From: Aquimonas sp044377145
GTDB lineage: Bacteria; Pseudomonadota; Gammaproteobacteria; Xanthomonadales; Xanthomonadaceae
Direction: 5' to 3'
Assembly (NCBI RefSeq): GCF_044377145.1
Contig: NZ_JBILJQ010000006.1
Span: 1 to 64,000 of the forward strand
DNA: 64,000 nt
Shown: in pieces, positions 41,617 through 51,430 of the stretch
Layout of the letters: every line of letters starts with the position of its first letter
Position numbering within the stretch: position 1 is the first letter of the stretch
Translations under genes and position numbers: made by a program
Notes under the pieces: generated by a model
The model's input: the letters and a program-made list of their open reading frames with translations, nothing else
What the model was told of the DNA's origin: nothing
Databases searched by the model: none

Positions 41617-44600
41617 TCACTGCAGCTGTCGCCAGGCTTGGCGTCCGCAGTCGATCTCTTTCAAGCGCGCGTAGCCTTCGCCCAGGATGAGGCCGATGTC
41701 ATTGCGGCAACCCGGCGCGGGGGTCGGATTGACCAGATTGCCTGAGCCATCGCGGTCCTGGACAGGCCTATCAATACCCTCACGAGCACCATCGCTGGGC
41801 GGGCGTACCGCCACGGGCGGCGAAGCTACCGGCGCACCTTCGACAGCGATCACAGCACCACCGCAGTTCGAGCAGCTGCCGCCCGCAATATTGCCGTCGG
41901 GCGCGCCGGTCAGAAGATCAACCACGTAGGCGCGACTCACACCACCCGGATTACAGATGTCACCCTGCGGCAGGTAGGTGGTGAATACCACATTGCCAAG
42001 AAGCACTCTTGGCCTACCAAGCACCCGCTCACCATTACCGGCTGAGCCGACGGTCAAATCCATGAACCAGCCCCGCTGGGATTGCCAATCGACCGGCGTA
42101 TCACTGATCGTACGGAACACGCGACTATCAATCGTGGTTTCTCCCAGGGTCTGCTGCTGCAGCTGACCGCGGCCGGAAATGGAAGAGCTGTCGTTCTTGT
42201 CCCACAAGCCATAGAAGCTCTGAACCTGAGAGGTAGGCCCAGCCTGATTGTCGCCAACCTCGAAGTACTTGCCCGTACCAAACACCACCAGCTGACCGCT
42301 GATGTGATGCAAGCCCGCAGACACGGTTCCGGTAATCGGCTGACGGGCGCCGGCGGAGTCGCGTGCGATAAACAACGGGTTGCCGCCGTTTGCAACTTCA
42401 ACAGCGTTCCCCTCGACGTTGAACTTCCATACGTTGCCGTGAAGATCACCGCCGTAAAGAGTGTCTGCCTTGCCGTTGAAATCCGTATCAATCGGTGTGA
42501 TCGAGGTGAGCCCATTGGGGTCAGCGAAGCTGCCAGCACCCACTTCGACCGCCTGGCTAATGGCGCCAGTGCCTGCGTTCAGCACGAACAGCCGGGCGCG
42601 ATGGTCGTCGCTGTTGGGACCATTGCCGACCAGGGCCACCCATGCGCCACCCTCGAGCAGAGCGGCGCGCGGCGCGTGCATCACGTTGCCGAGGCCCGCA
42701 TTCTGGAATTCCCATTTGAAGTTGCTAGCGCTGAAGCCACTGGCTGCATTGGTGACATCAAGAGCCATCACTGAACGCCCGCCGGCGCCGTTGTTCGAGA
42801 ACAAATAGGTAGCCCACGCTCCGCCTACCCGCACATCCGCCTGGTTCGGCGAACCGTCAACGAAATACCGATGCGAGTAGGTACGCTTCGGGAGCTCCTT
42901 CAGCCTTGGGAGCACTGAATTCGGGATCACGCTGAACAGGATTTGGCCACCGGTAGCGGAAGAATTGATGGCGTGCAGCATGCCGTCGTTCGCCCCAACG
43001 AACAGCACCGGAGTACGCGAACGCTTGGCCGTGATGTACGCACCGTAGCTGCCAGGGCCGGTGGAACCGCCACCTTCCGCAGGTGCAAGCTGTGCATACG
43101 GAAAGCTGGCTGCAGTCGTGAGCTCGGGCTGGGAGTTCAGAATATCGCCCAGCTTACTGCGCCGATTGCGCAGATTGCCCCCGTTTGCGACTTCGCGCGA
43201 CTGATCACCGCGCACGTAATCGATTACATCGGGGACCGTGACGCCAGCACCGTAAGCCGTGAAATCGCCAGCCCCGATCTGCAGCAGCGACTGTGCATTG
43301 GTCGCCCCGCCTAAACCAGCGGTGGTGAAATTGACCAGACTGCCGCCGACGGAAGCAAAGATCTGCCGGGAGCCAGGTGCAACCGGCTGCAGAAGCGACG
43401 CTGCGCTCCAGACGGCGGGGCTGGCCAGCGCACCGCTTGGGGTCAACCGATAGGCCTTCAGGTCGCCCGTCCAGTCGTCGGAGAAATACTCCGGCACGTA
43501 GACCAGAAAGCCGTCACCGGTACGCGAGCCCGAAGCGGCAACACCGCCGGCCGGGCGCGCACGGCTGCTGACCTCGAGCAAAACGTCGCGCATGGCTTGG
43601 GTGATTCGCTCCGGCGATGTCGCATTGATGTATCGGCCACGCGAGTTGATCGCGCCATGCCAGATGTCATCCACGGTGGACGGTTGATCGTTCTCGCGGG
43701 CGGGCCAAGCCGGCGGATTGCTGTAGCCCTCGGTCCAGTCATTTGGGTCGATCGCGTGAGTCACGCCGAATGAATTACCCTTCGCGCCCAAGGTGACGCC
43801 ATAGAAATTCATGTGGGGGAACTCCTGACAATCCACCCAAGGGTCGGGCGTGCCATTGCAAGCCGCAGACACCCGAATGCCTGCCTGGTTGGCAAACCCG
43901 GGCTGCAGGGAATTCAGGTAGTACTTTGCAGTGATGTCCGCCAGCGTATCGGAGTTTCCATCCGAGAATGGCGCGCCCATTGCCTGGTCGAGATTGCCCA
44001 CCGCCGGGCCGTCCTGATTGGAGTAGCCGTCTGTAAAGAGCATTCCACCGTTGACCTGGCAGGCACCACCATCGGCCTCGTTGAGGAAGGGCTCCGGAGG
44101 GTTGACAGCGTTGGCCGCAGCAGGCGCACGCATGAACTGCGTGCCCAGATGATCGACCGCCTGTCGATTCGGCGTGGAGCCGCTGGCCGGGAGATTCAGC
44201 AGCGAATTGTTGTAGAGATTGTTCCGGGCGGCCTGGATCTCAAGATCATTCATTACCACGTCAGCGCGGTTGTTGATCCGGAAGAACCCCACCCGCATGA
44301 AGGTGACATCGGCCAGTGCGCGCGTCATGCCAGAGATCATCGCGCGGTTGCGATTACCGTAGAAGGTGTACCAGTTGGCGAAATTCTGCATCTGCTCGTT
44401 GTACACAGCCGCTGACGAATAATTGGCCGAGCGGATCTCGTAGCGATTCAGGTTGCAGCCGGTTCCGCAAGCATCAATGGCCAGAACACGGGTCGCGACG
44501 TTGTAGCCTGCCGGAGCGGGTGCATCGGCGGGCAGGTAGAAAGTCGGCATGTAGTTGCGCAGACCGACGCGGCAACCACTGTAGGTCGCATCCGTAATCG

Positions 44601-45648
44601 TCAGCGCCGTAGTCAGCGTCACCCAAGTATCGCGTTGCATGCGGTCAGCGCCCAGACCACCGCAGGAGTCGACTCGGTTGTTGTTGCCAGGGTCGAGCGA
44701 GCTTTCGTACCGGCCGCCCACGACATCGTTGTAATCGCCATCCCCGTTCAGACGGCGCAGAGCGAATCGATAGTACTCAGTGCCCGCGGGCAGAGTCGCA
44801 CCGACCGGCACGGTGAACATCTCGTTGACGTGATTGATCCGCCCCGCCGATTGCCGCTGGATGTGGAACGTGGCGCAATTGGCCAATGTTCGGGTGCTGG
44901 TGATCGTCAGCCACGTGCCATTGCTGGACGCTGGCAGGCTGATATCTCCTGCGCTGGTTGCACAGGTCTGAACGGCGTTTTCAACGTTGCGGACCTGCCA
45001 GCCGGCCTGGAGTGTAACCGGGGAGCCGTTGGTCGCACTGAAGGCAAAAGGAAAACCGCCTTCGTTGATGGTCAGATACTCGTTATCTGCATCGTCTATC
45101 TGATCGTAGGTATTCGTGGTGAGATTGAAGCGCGGACTCGCGTTGCGTGGATCCTGACGCGCATCGGAAGGCGTGGAATTCGCATACTCGGTGCCATCAC
45201 CACTCTTCCAGGGGCGGTAGGTGACCTCAGGGTCGTACCAGCTGCTGTTGTACTTTGGAGCGCGGGCGAACCCGAAGCTGTCCAACGGCGGGATTGCCAA
45301 TCGGTTGACGTCCAATGGACTACTCACCGAGGGCATCAGGCCATGAAATCCGCCCAGCGAGGATGGATCGCTCTGGGTGCGCAGTCGCCAGCCGCCGGAA
45401 CCATCTGCGACGAAAAAGGATCCAGACGGGCGGTGCCAGAAGCCCTGGCCGTCGCGCCCGGGGAACAAGGTTTCAAACTTCATCGAGCCTGAATCGTCCA
45501 CGGCCATGATGAAAGATGGCTTCACAGGCTGCTGCACGTACAGGGGGTACTGCGCGATATTGAAGTCGGCGTTGGCAGGTGCAGAGGCGGCGGCAAGCAG
45601 AACGAGCGCACCGACCTGAAGACCGCTTGAGATTCGTTGAATAAACAT
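41617..45648 (-). CDS. pilY1: Pilus tip adhesin PilY1
   Basis: A 1343-residue exported protein with signal peptide (VGALVLLAAASAPANA). A von Willebrand A-like N-terminal part carries the MIDAS-type motif D51-x-S53-x-S55 (AVDDSGSM) and a later LFTDGY. The PilY1 beta-propeller comes after about residue 700. It includes an RGD at residues 813-815 (IDYVRGDQSRE), LGDILNSQPEL, GANDGMLHAINS, and a calcium-binding loop D1054-x-D1056-x-N1058-x3-D1062 (DTDFNGKADTLY). PilY1 sits at the pilus tip, needs calcium and mediates adhesion or mechanosensing. It lies between pilX and pilE in the operon, with a good GGAG site. Cysteines are many, suggesting disulfide stabilisation. Confidence 0.96.
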   Translation of the reverse strand: MFIQRISSGLQVGALVLLAAASAPANADFNIAQYPLYVQQPVKPSFIMAVDDSGSMKFETLFPGRDGQGFWHRPSGSFFVADGSGGWRLRTQSDPSSLGGFHGLMPSVSSPLDVNRLAIPPLDSFGFARAPKYNSSWYDPEVTYRPWKSGDGTEYANSTPSDARQDPRNASPRFNLTTNTYDQIDDADNEYLTINEGGFPFAFSATNGSPVTLQAGWQVRNVENAVQTCATSAGDISLPASSNGTWLTITSTRTLANCATFHIQRQSAGRINHVNEMFTVPVGATLPAGTEYYRFALRRLNGDGDYNDVVGGRYESSLDPGNNNRVDSCGGLGADRMQRDTWVTLTTALTITDATYSGCRVGLRNYMPTFYLPADAPAPAGYNVATRVLAIDACGTGCNLNRYEIRSANYSSAAVYNEQMQNFANWYTFYGNRNRAMISGMTRALADVTFMRVGFFRINNRADVVMNDLEIQAARNNLYNNSLLNLPASGSTPNRQAVDHLGTQFMRAPAAANAVNPPEPFLNEADGGACQVNGGMLFTDGYSNQDGPAVGNLDQAMGAPFSDGNSDTLADITAKYYLNSLQPGFANQAGIRVSAACNGTPDPWVDCQEFPHMNFYGVTLGAKGNSFGVTHAIDPNDWTEGYSNPPAWPARENDQPSTVDDIWHGAINSRGRYINATSPERITQAMRDVLLEVSSRARPAGGVAASGSRTGDGFLVYVPEYFSDDWTGDLKAYRLTPSGALASPAVWSAASLLQPVAPGSRQIFASVGGSLVNFTTAGLGGATNAQSLLQIGAGDFTAYGAGVTVPDVIDYVRGDQSREVANGGNLRNRRSKLGDILNSQPELTTAASFPYAQLAPAEGGGSTGPGSYGAYITAKRSRTPVLFVGANDGMLHAINSSATGGQILFSVIPNSVLPRLKELPKRTYSHRYFVDGSPNQADVRVGGAWATYLFSNNGAGGRSVMALDVTNAASGFSASNFKWEFQNAGLGNVMHAPRAALLEGGAWVALVGNGPNSDDHRARLFVLNAGTGAISQAVEVGAGSFADPNGLTSITPIDTDFNGKADTLYGGDLHGNVWKFNVEGNAVEVANGGNPLFIARDSAGARQPITGTVSAGLHHISGQLVVFGTGKYFEVGDNQAGPTSQVQSFYGLWDKNDSSSISGRGQLQQQTLGETTIDSRVFRTISDTPVDWQSQRGWFMDLTVGSAGNGERVLGRPRVLLGNVVFTTYLPQGDICNPGGVSRAYVVDLLTGAPDGNIAGGSCSNCGGAVIAVEGAPVASPPVAVRPPSDGAREGIDRPVQDRDGSGNLVNPTPAPGCRNDIGLILGEGYARLKEIDCGRQAWRQLQ

Positions 45649-45665
45649 GACTGTCTCCGGTCAGG

Positions 45666-46166
45666 TCAGGGAACAAAAGTGGCTTGAACTACAGCCCACG
45701 AACTGGCGTCGGCATCTACGCGCGCATCGGACTCAGAGGCGCTGAGCAGGAAATAGGCGCACTGGGATGCGTCCTGGGCGGCTATTTCAAGAGAGCCACC
45801 GACCCCGCCGCCTCGGCTCGCCTCGCCCTTGCTCAGATTGAGGGTATGCACCGCGGCAGCTGTGGGTCGCTCGACTGACGACACCCAAGCAGGCTGCACT
45901 GAACCGGAATCGACGGTCGGACATTCTGTCGTGACTGCATCTGCCCGCAACGTGCGCTCGGCGATGCGCAAGCGTTCTTCGGCGCCCTCAAAAGCGCGAA
46001 TGTCGGACCAATAGGCCTGAACCATCTTTTCCTGCAGTCCAGTGACCTGAGCAGCGGAGAGTGCCAGCAAGGTCAGCAGAATCAGGAACATCATCGACAC
46101 GAAAAGGGCGGCGCCCTGCTGGCGGTTGGCGGCGCTACCGCGCACGTTAGTTCTACGGACGGACAT
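45666..46166 (-). CDS. pilX: Type IV minor pilin-like protein PilX
   Basis: A 166-residue PilX with its usual N-terminus QQGAALFVSMMFLILLTLLALSAAQVTGLQEKMVQAYWSD, in which the G-A cleavage region replaces the standard prepilin motif. A globular part with two cysteines (TECPTVD, SQCAYFLLSAS) follows. PilX members help the initiation complex and interact with PilY1, which starts 18 bp downstream. The ATG at 46166 has a GAGGAA site just after the pilW stop. Confidence 0.92.
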   Translation of the reverse strand: MSVRRTNVRGSAANRQQGAALFVSMMFLILLTLLALSAAQVTGLQEKMVQAYWSDIRAFEGAEERLRIAERTLRADAVTTECPTVDSGSVQPAWVSSVERPTAAAVHTLNLSKGEASRGGGVGGSLEIAAQDASQCAYFLLSASESDARVDADASSWAVVQATFVP

Positions 46167-46168
46167 AT

Positions 46169-47398
46169 TCAGTTCCTCACGCGGTTGCGCAGGGTGATGA
46201 CGGTTTCGTAGACCTGACGCACACGGTTGTCATCGTTATCTATGAGAAACGCGGTGTCAGCTGCGCGAAACAGTGGCGACGCATCATCGCGGATAGCCGC
46301 AGCTGGCGCGGGACTACGCATGAGCAAGCCCACGCGCACATTGACTACCTGCTGCCAAGCCAGTGCAGGAGTGGCAGGTGGAGCCAAGCCACCGACGGTA
46401 GAAGCGACACGGTACTCGTCCAGCACGTCGTCACGCGTATTGACCGTTGGAGTGATCACTCCAGTGTCGACGCCATAGACCAACTGCATCGACTCGACGC
46501 CCTCGACCAAGGTTACCGGCGCAGACAAGAGACCAGCAGATCCCACTTCAAGGCGTCGTTGCCGCAGTGCGGGCTCGTTGGTGGCACCGTCAATTCCGAC
46601 GTAGTAAACAACGTACTCGTAGCGGTACACGGCGGTCGCGGGGGATGCGTAGCCGTCCTCTGCTGCGCTCCAATTCACCAGATTCAAGCCCCCTTGGCCA
46701 ACCGGTACGACCGCGCCGGCTCCTTGTGCTTGAAAAAGCGAAACCTGCCTGCAGTTGCTGATGCCGTAGATTCCGCGAGGCTCAAAGAACGGGATGTCTG
46801 CCGCGTTGGTGATTGACATCGTATTGGCGGCGATATTCATGACGGCGCTGCGAACTGCATCACCACTCAGGTAGCGCAGGACGATCACATCGCTGCCGGC
46901 AATCGCGTCGGCGGCTACGGCACCCAATGCGCCCGGCAGGGCGGGCGAGTACGATCCTGGCCCGCCCGAAGCTGCAACGCCACCCGAAAGATCAACCGTT
47001 TCGCCCGGAGCGCTGCCGTTGTACTCGAATCCGTCGAGTGGCCAATCAAGTCGGAGCGCGTACGGTGCGGCAGCGAAGTTACTGCTCGGGTTGGCACTGT
47101 GCAGGTAAAGCCGCGGCAAAAGCGGCGCTTGGCGGATGTACCCGCGCTCATTCATGCAGCCCATGTGACCTACCATGCGAAGATCCCGGCGCAGAAAATC
47201 CACCGCGAATCTCGAGTTTTCCTGAACACGGGAACCGCCCTCGGCGGTCGAGAAGGCAGCTCGGCTGGCACCGAAGATCTGCGCGAGGCCGAGCAGCAGT
47301 ACTACGCCTATTCCCATAGCGACCATCAGCTCGATCAATGAGAGACCGACCTGACGCTTCGCTTTGGCGCGCCTGCGGTGGACTAGTGGTTTGTTCAC
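46169..47398 (-). CDS. pilW: Type IV minor pilin PilW
   Basis: With the GTG at 47398 the product is 409 residues. The leader ends RQVG before LSLIELMVAMGIGVVLLLGLAQIFGASRAAF. It is followed by the PilW-type block GSRVQENSRFAVDFLRRDLRMVGHMGCMNE, a long beta-rich region and ENTRY-like C-terminal TAFLIDNDDNRVRQVYETVITLRNRV. The GTG has a GAGGAAG site within the end of pilV and is favoured over upstream ATGs, which give a long basic leader overlapping pilV. It is part of the pilus initiation/tip complex. Confidence 0.92.
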   Translation of the reverse strand: MNKPLVHRRRAKAKRQVGLSLIELMVAMGIGVVLLLGLAQIFGASRAAFSTAEGGSRVQENSRFAVDFLRRDLRMVGHMGCMNERGYIRQAPLLPRLYLHSANPSSNFAAAPYALRLDWPLDGFEYNGSAPGETVDLSGGVAASGGPGSYSPALPGALGAVAADAIAGSDVIVLRYLSGDAVRSAVMNIAANTMSITNAADIPFFEPRGIYGISNCRQVSLFQAQGAGAVVPVGQGGLNLVNWSAAEDGYASPATAVYRYEYVVYYVGIDGATNEPALRQRRLEVGSAGLLSAPVTLVEGVESMQLVYGVDTGVITPTVNTRDDVLDEYRVASTVGGLAPPATPALAWQQVVNVRVGLLMRSPAPAAAIRDDASPLFRAADTAFLIDNDDNRVRQVYETVITLRNRVRN

Positions 47399-47409
47399 TG
47401 GCGACTTCC

Positions 47410-47949
47410 TCAAAGCTCGGTATTCAAGGTGAACAAGGTTTCGCTGGGATCCGTGCAACCGGCAGAGCGAACAGGCTCCTGGCTTCGATCGTCGTTCCAG
47501 CAAACGTCTACCACCAAGGTCAGCCGACGTGCAGCTGCGGGACCGATTGGAGTGAGTCTGGCGCGCACGCGGCCGTCTGGGAGGGCCCTGCAGGCTCGGT
47601 CAGCGATGCGGCGATCGTCGCAGTTCAACGCATCGGAACCGCCATAGCACGAGTAACTCGGCGCCGAAGCGATATCACAGGCAGGGGCCGTGAAGTTCGC
47701 CTGGGAGAGAATGCCGACTTTACTGTTACTGCCGCGCGCGGTGTAGGAGCGCATCAGATCCACGTATTCGTAGGCGACGTTCGCGGCTTGGGTGCGATGC
47801 GACGCGCTCTGAGTGTTGCGCAGAGAGACCGCAAGCAGGGTAGCCATGCCCAACAGGCCTACAGACAGCACCAAGACCGCGACCATCACTTCGATGATCG
47901 AGACACCCCGCGCGGTGCGGGGCCTAGAGAGCAATGCTCTGACTGCCAT
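47410..47949 (-). CDS. pilV: Type IV minor pilin PilV
   Basis: A 179-residue prepilin whose leader ends RTARG, before VSIIEVMVAVLVLSVGLLGMATLLAVSLRNTQSA, the PilV-type N-terminal helix with Glu in position 5. SHRTQAANVAYEYVDLMRSY follows, then a cysteine-rich globular part. The ATG at 47949 has a GGAG site and starts immediately after the fimT stop, so the two are coupled. It belongs to the fimT-pilV-pilW-pilX-pilY1-pilE operon. Confidence 0.92.
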   Translation of the reverse strand: MAVRALLSRPRTARGVSIIEVMVAVLVLSVGLLGMATLLAVSLRNTQSASHRTQAANVAYEYVDLMRSYTARGSNSKVGILSQANFTAPACDIASAPSYSCYGGSDALNCDDRRIADRACRALPDGRVRARLTPIGPAAARRLTLVVDVCWNDDRSQEPVRSAGCTDPSETLFTLNTEL

Positions 47950-47950
47950 G

Positions 47951-48481
47951 TCAGCACACTCCTTTGGCAACACCTACCGACCCGATTGCATTGACGGTCA
48001 GGGTACGCAGAAATGGCTTGCCCGCTACGCACCCGGTGGGTTGCATTTCCATCACGGCGTTGCCTTCGGCGACGGTCGGCTGCACACGACGGCCTCTACC
48101 ATCGAATGCGATGAGGTTGGTCCCAAGCATCTGGTCTTTACTGTTCATCTCGCCGCGACCCCGAAGCTCATCGGGCTGCATGCTGCCATTACGATTCACA
48201 TCCACCCAGATGATCCATCCGTTGGCCCAGCTGCCACCGCAGGCGGTCTGGGCTGCGTTGGCTGCGCAGATTGTGCCGCCGGCATTGGCCTGAAGCCCGG
48301 CGGTACGCGCCAGATTGATGCCGGCGATCACTTCGTTGGTTTGCGCCGCCATGCGGTTGCGCTGGATAGCATCGTTGAAGCTCGGCAACGCGATGGTGGT
48401 GACGATCGCGGCGATCGCCACCACGATCATCAGCTCAGTCAGCGTAAAACCCAGTTCGGTGCGGGATCGGGACGGTGCCAT
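47951..48481 (-). CDS. fimT: Type IV minor pilin FimT (GspH-like)
   Basis: A 176-residue prepilin with leader ending TELG, before FTLTELMIVVAIAAIVTTIALPSFNDAIQRNRMAAQTNEVIAGINLARTAGLQ, and a GspH/FimT-type domain with SWANGWIIWVDVNRNGSMQPDELR. FimT members in Xanthomonadales have been linked to DNA binding during natural transformation. A GGAG site precedes the ATG at 48481. It is the first gene of the operon, so the promoter should lie in the 157 bp up to plsB; I saw no clear consensus there. Confidence 0.9.
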   Translation of the reverse strand: MAPSRSRTELGFTLTELMIVVAIAAIVTTIALPSFNDAIQRNRMAAQTNEVIAGINLARTAGLQANAGGTICAANAAQTACGGSWANGWIIWVDVNRNGSMQPDELRGRGEMNSKDQMLGTNLIAFDGRGRRVQPTVAEGNAVMEMQPTGCVAGKPFLRTLTVNAIGSVGVAKGVC

Positions 48482-48638
48482 GGGACGCTCCGGTTTACTT
48501 GAGCGCAACAGTATCGCGGACTTGGCGCGATGTTGTGCTCCCACGGACGGCCGGTAGCGCGGTCCCGACCAGCGTCCGCGCGGCGTCAGGCCTGCGTTGC
48601 TGCAGCGCCTGAGGCCCGCGTGACGGCTGGCCTTTGGC

Positions 48639-51149
48639 TCACTCCGCGCTGATCTCGGCGTCTGATTTGACCTGGCGGACCACCTCGGGGGTGATCTTCA
48701 GGATCGAGTGCCGCAGTTCACGCGAGAGGATGATGCGGGCGTCCTTGGCCCAGGCTTCGAGGCGCTCGTCGAAGGCGAGTTTGCTGTTCTCGCCGAGCCT
48801 GACGAAGCCGAGTTCGCGCAGTTTGCCGATGAAGCCGCGGAACAGGCTGCGGTCGAAGAACTCCGGTGCGGCCTGCGAGAACAGCAGGGACAGCCGCTGC
48901 GCGGTGAGCTGGCAGAAGTTCTCGAGCTCGCCGGTCGAAAGCACGCCCGAGCCATTCTTCACCAGTACGGCGATGGCGATGTAGTAGCGCTCGAAGGCCT
49001 GCTGCAGGCCGTGCGCGACCACGCGCAGCTGGAACACTTCGTCGGTCTGGCCCGGGCCGCGCTGGATCGCGCCGGATTCGTCCAGGCTGAACAGGCCGCG
49101 CTCGATCAGCAGATCGATGGTGGCCTCGATGCGCTGGGCGAATTCGTCCTCCTCCCACGGCAGGAACAGTTCCTCCTGCACGAACGGGTACAGCAGGCGC
49201 CCGAGGCGGAGCACACCGCTGCGGCTCATGCGGCGGTTGTTCTGGAAGCAGCAGGCCACCCACGAAGCGGCAGCGAACAGGTGGACGACGTTGTTGCGGT
49301 AATAGGTCTGCAGCACGGCGATGTCGCCGGGGAAGCGCAACACGTCACCCAAGGGATGGCTGACGCGCTCCAGCACGTTGACGCCTTCGCCGTACTTGAT
49401 GATTTCGGCGGGGCTTTGCGGCGTCACGGTGACGCGGCCGGAGAACGGCAGCCGCTCAAGCAGCGCCTTCATCAGATCGAGCGCGGACAGCAGATCGGAT
49501 TCGGCCATCGCCTGTTTCGGTGTCGCCAACAAGCACAGCGCCAGCAGGTTGACCGGGTTCACATCGGCCGCCTGGTTGATGTGACGATGGATCTGTACCG
49601 AGAGATCCTCCACCGCGGCATTCAGCCAAGCGGGCTTTTCGTCGGGCTGGGTCTCGAAGCGGCGCCAATCGGCATCGTGGCTGTCGAGCACCTGGTTGAG
49701 AAAGATCGGCTCGCCGAAGTTCACCGCGACTTTGCCGTAGCGCTTGCGCAACACGCCGCCGAAGGCGCGCAGCAGGCCGAGCAGGGATTCTTTCTCTTTT
49801 GGCGCGCCGCTAAGCTCGGCGATGTAGCTCTTGCCTTCCATCACCTTCTCGTAGCCGATGTAGACCGGCTGGAACACCACCGGCCGGCGTGGCTGGCGCA
49901 GGAAGGCGCGCAGGGTCATCACCAACATGCCGGCCTTGGGCTCCAGCAGACGGCCGGTGCGCGAGCGTCCGCCTTCGATGAAGTACTCGATCGACACGCC
50001 GCGGGTGATCAGGCTGGCGACGTATTCGCTGAACACGGCCGAATACAGCGGGTTGGCCTTGAAGCTGCGGCGCAGAAAGAACGCGCCGCCGCGGCGCAGG
50101 ATCGGCCCGACGATCGGCAGGTTCAGATTGACGCCGGCGGCGATGTGCGGCGGCACGATGCCGTTGACGTACAGCAGGTACGACAGCAGCAGGTAGTCGA
50201 TATGGCTGCGGTGGCAGGGCACGTAGATAACTTCATGCCCAGGTGCGACCTGCTTCAGGGTGTCGAAGTGGTGCACGGTGACGCCGTCGTAGAGCTTGTT
50301 CCAGAACGGCGTGAGCATGAACGAGGCCGAGCGCACCGCCGGGTGCGAGTAGTCGGCGGCGATCTCCAGCGCATATCGACGCGCCTTGCCGCGGGTCTGC
50401 TCGATGCTGCTGTTGCTGCGCCGGGCCTGGTCGGCAATCGCGGCACTGACGCTTTCAGACGCCAGCACGCCGTCGACCAAGGTGCGCTTGTGCGACAGAT
50501 CGGGGCCGATGACGGCGGTGCGGACGCGGCTGAAATGTGCACGCAGCACGCGCGACACCTTGCGCACGGTGCGCTCGCGCGGCAGGCCTTCTGACAGCGC
50601 CTCACGCAGCGATACCGCGGGCGCGAACTGGACGATGGTGCCGCGCCCGTTCAGCAGCACCGACAGCGCGCGACGGAAGCGGCCGACCATGGCCCAGTTC
50701 TCCGAGAACAGCACGCGGAACCAGCCGCTTTCGCGGTCCGGCGCGCGGCCGACGAAGATCGACACCGGCACGATCTGCACGTCGATATCCGGGTTCAGCT
50801 CCAGCGCTTCGACCAGGCGCGCCAAGCTGGCGGAATGTGTGCGCGAGCGCGGCCGGCCGAACCAGGTGCTTTGGCGACGCGACAGCGCCACCAGCGCACG
50901 CTCGCCGCCGAAGGCGGAGTTCCCGCAGATCGGCAGCAGCGGCGACGGCAGGCCGGCTTCTGCGCAGGCGCGGGTCAGGATGGCGTTGTTGGTCAGGCCG
51001 TAGCGCTCGATCACATAGCAGACCGGCAGCTCCGGCCGGATGAGTTGATCGACAGGCGTGGACGGTTCTCGGCGGATCGAGACCCACGGGCGCAGAAGGC
51101 GGCCGAGTAGGCGCATCAACAGGGGTTCGGAGGCAGCTTTTTCGCTCAT
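48639..51149 (-). CDS. plsB: Glycerol-3-phosphate 1-O-acyltransferase
   Basis: An 836-residue membrane-associated acyltransferase that starts phospholipid synthesis by acylating sn-glycerol-3-phosphate. It shows the HX4D catalytic motif (VPCHRSHIDYLLLSYLLY near residue 305), GGAFFLRRSFKANPLYSAVFSEY, FIEGGRSRTGRLLEPKAGML and VFQPVYIGYEKVMEGKSY, in the order of E. coli PlsB. The length fits the PlsB family (about 800). The ATG at 51149 gives the family-like N-terminus; the frame upstream to 51326 is not homologous. It has no coupled neighbour: a terminator for the lipoprotein lies upstream. Confidence 0.96.
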   Translation of the reverse strand: MSEKAASEPLLMRLLGRLLRPWVSIRREPSTPVDQLIRPELPVCYVIERYGLTNNAILTRACAEAGLPSPLLPICGNSAFGGERALVALSRRQSTWFGRPRSRTHSASLARLVEALELNPDIDVQIVPVSIFVGRAPDRESGWFRVLFSENWAMVGRFRRALSVLLNGRGTIVQFAPAVSLREALSEGLPRERTVRKVSRVLRAHFSRVRTAVIGPDLSHKRTLVDGVLASESVSAAIADQARRSNSSIEQTRGKARRYALEIAADYSHPAVRSASFMLTPFWNKLYDGVTVHHFDTLKQVAPGHEVIYVPCHRSHIDYLLLSYLLYVNGIVPPHIAAGVNLNLPIVGPILRRGGAFFLRRSFKANPLYSAVFSEYVASLITRGVSIEYFIEGGRSRTGRLLEPKAGMLVMTLRAFLRQPRRPVVFQPVYIGYEKVMEGKSYIAELSGAPKEKESLLGLLRAFGGVLRKRYGKVAVNFGEPIFLNQVLDSHDADWRRFETQPDEKPAWLNAAVEDLSVQIHRHINQAADVNPVNLLALCLLATPKQAMAESDLLSALDLMKALLERLPFSGRVTVTPQSPAEIIKYGEGVNVLERVSHPLGDVLRFPGDIAVLQTYYRNNVVHLFAAASWVACCFQNNRRMSRSGVLRLGRLLYPFVQEELFLPWEEDEFAQRIEATIDLLIERGLFSLDESGAIQRGPGQTDEVFQLRVVAHGLQQAFERYYIAIAVLVKNGSGVLSTGELENFCQLTAQRLSLLFSQAAPEFFDRSLFRGFIGKLRELGFVRLGENSKLAFDERLEAWAKDARIILSRELRHSILKITPEVVRQVKSDAEISAE

Positions 51150-51341
51150 GGGCGGATTATGGCTGAAAGGCTGAGTTGCGCCCCGGGCGAGGCCGATGAA
51201 ACCCGCAGGCCGCGAGAGCGGAGCATGCCGGTGCCGGTGCGGGTTGCAGGGAGTTCGCGCAGGTTCAGGCCCAAGCGCGCTGTGTGCGGCCAGGGTTCCG
51301 TCCGCGCGGAGACGCCTGTTCCCCAAGGCCTGACCAGAAAC

Positions 51342-51371
51342 GCAAAGGGCGGCCCGTGGGCCGCCCTTTGC
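51342..51371 (-). terminator. Perfect palindromic terminator of the lipoprotein gene
   Basis: GCAAAGGGCGGCCC (51342-51355) and its exact complement GGGCCGCCCTTTGC (51358-51371) flank a GT dinucleotide, a perfect 14-bp stem about 60 bp after the lipoprotein stop. The A/T ends of the arms put U residues on either strand, so it may act in both directions. Confidence 0.75.
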
Positions 51372-51430
51372 TGGCGTTGTGACCTTTCAATGGCGGCCCT
51401 CTCCAGCGGCGCCACTGCGGCCAAGCGCGA

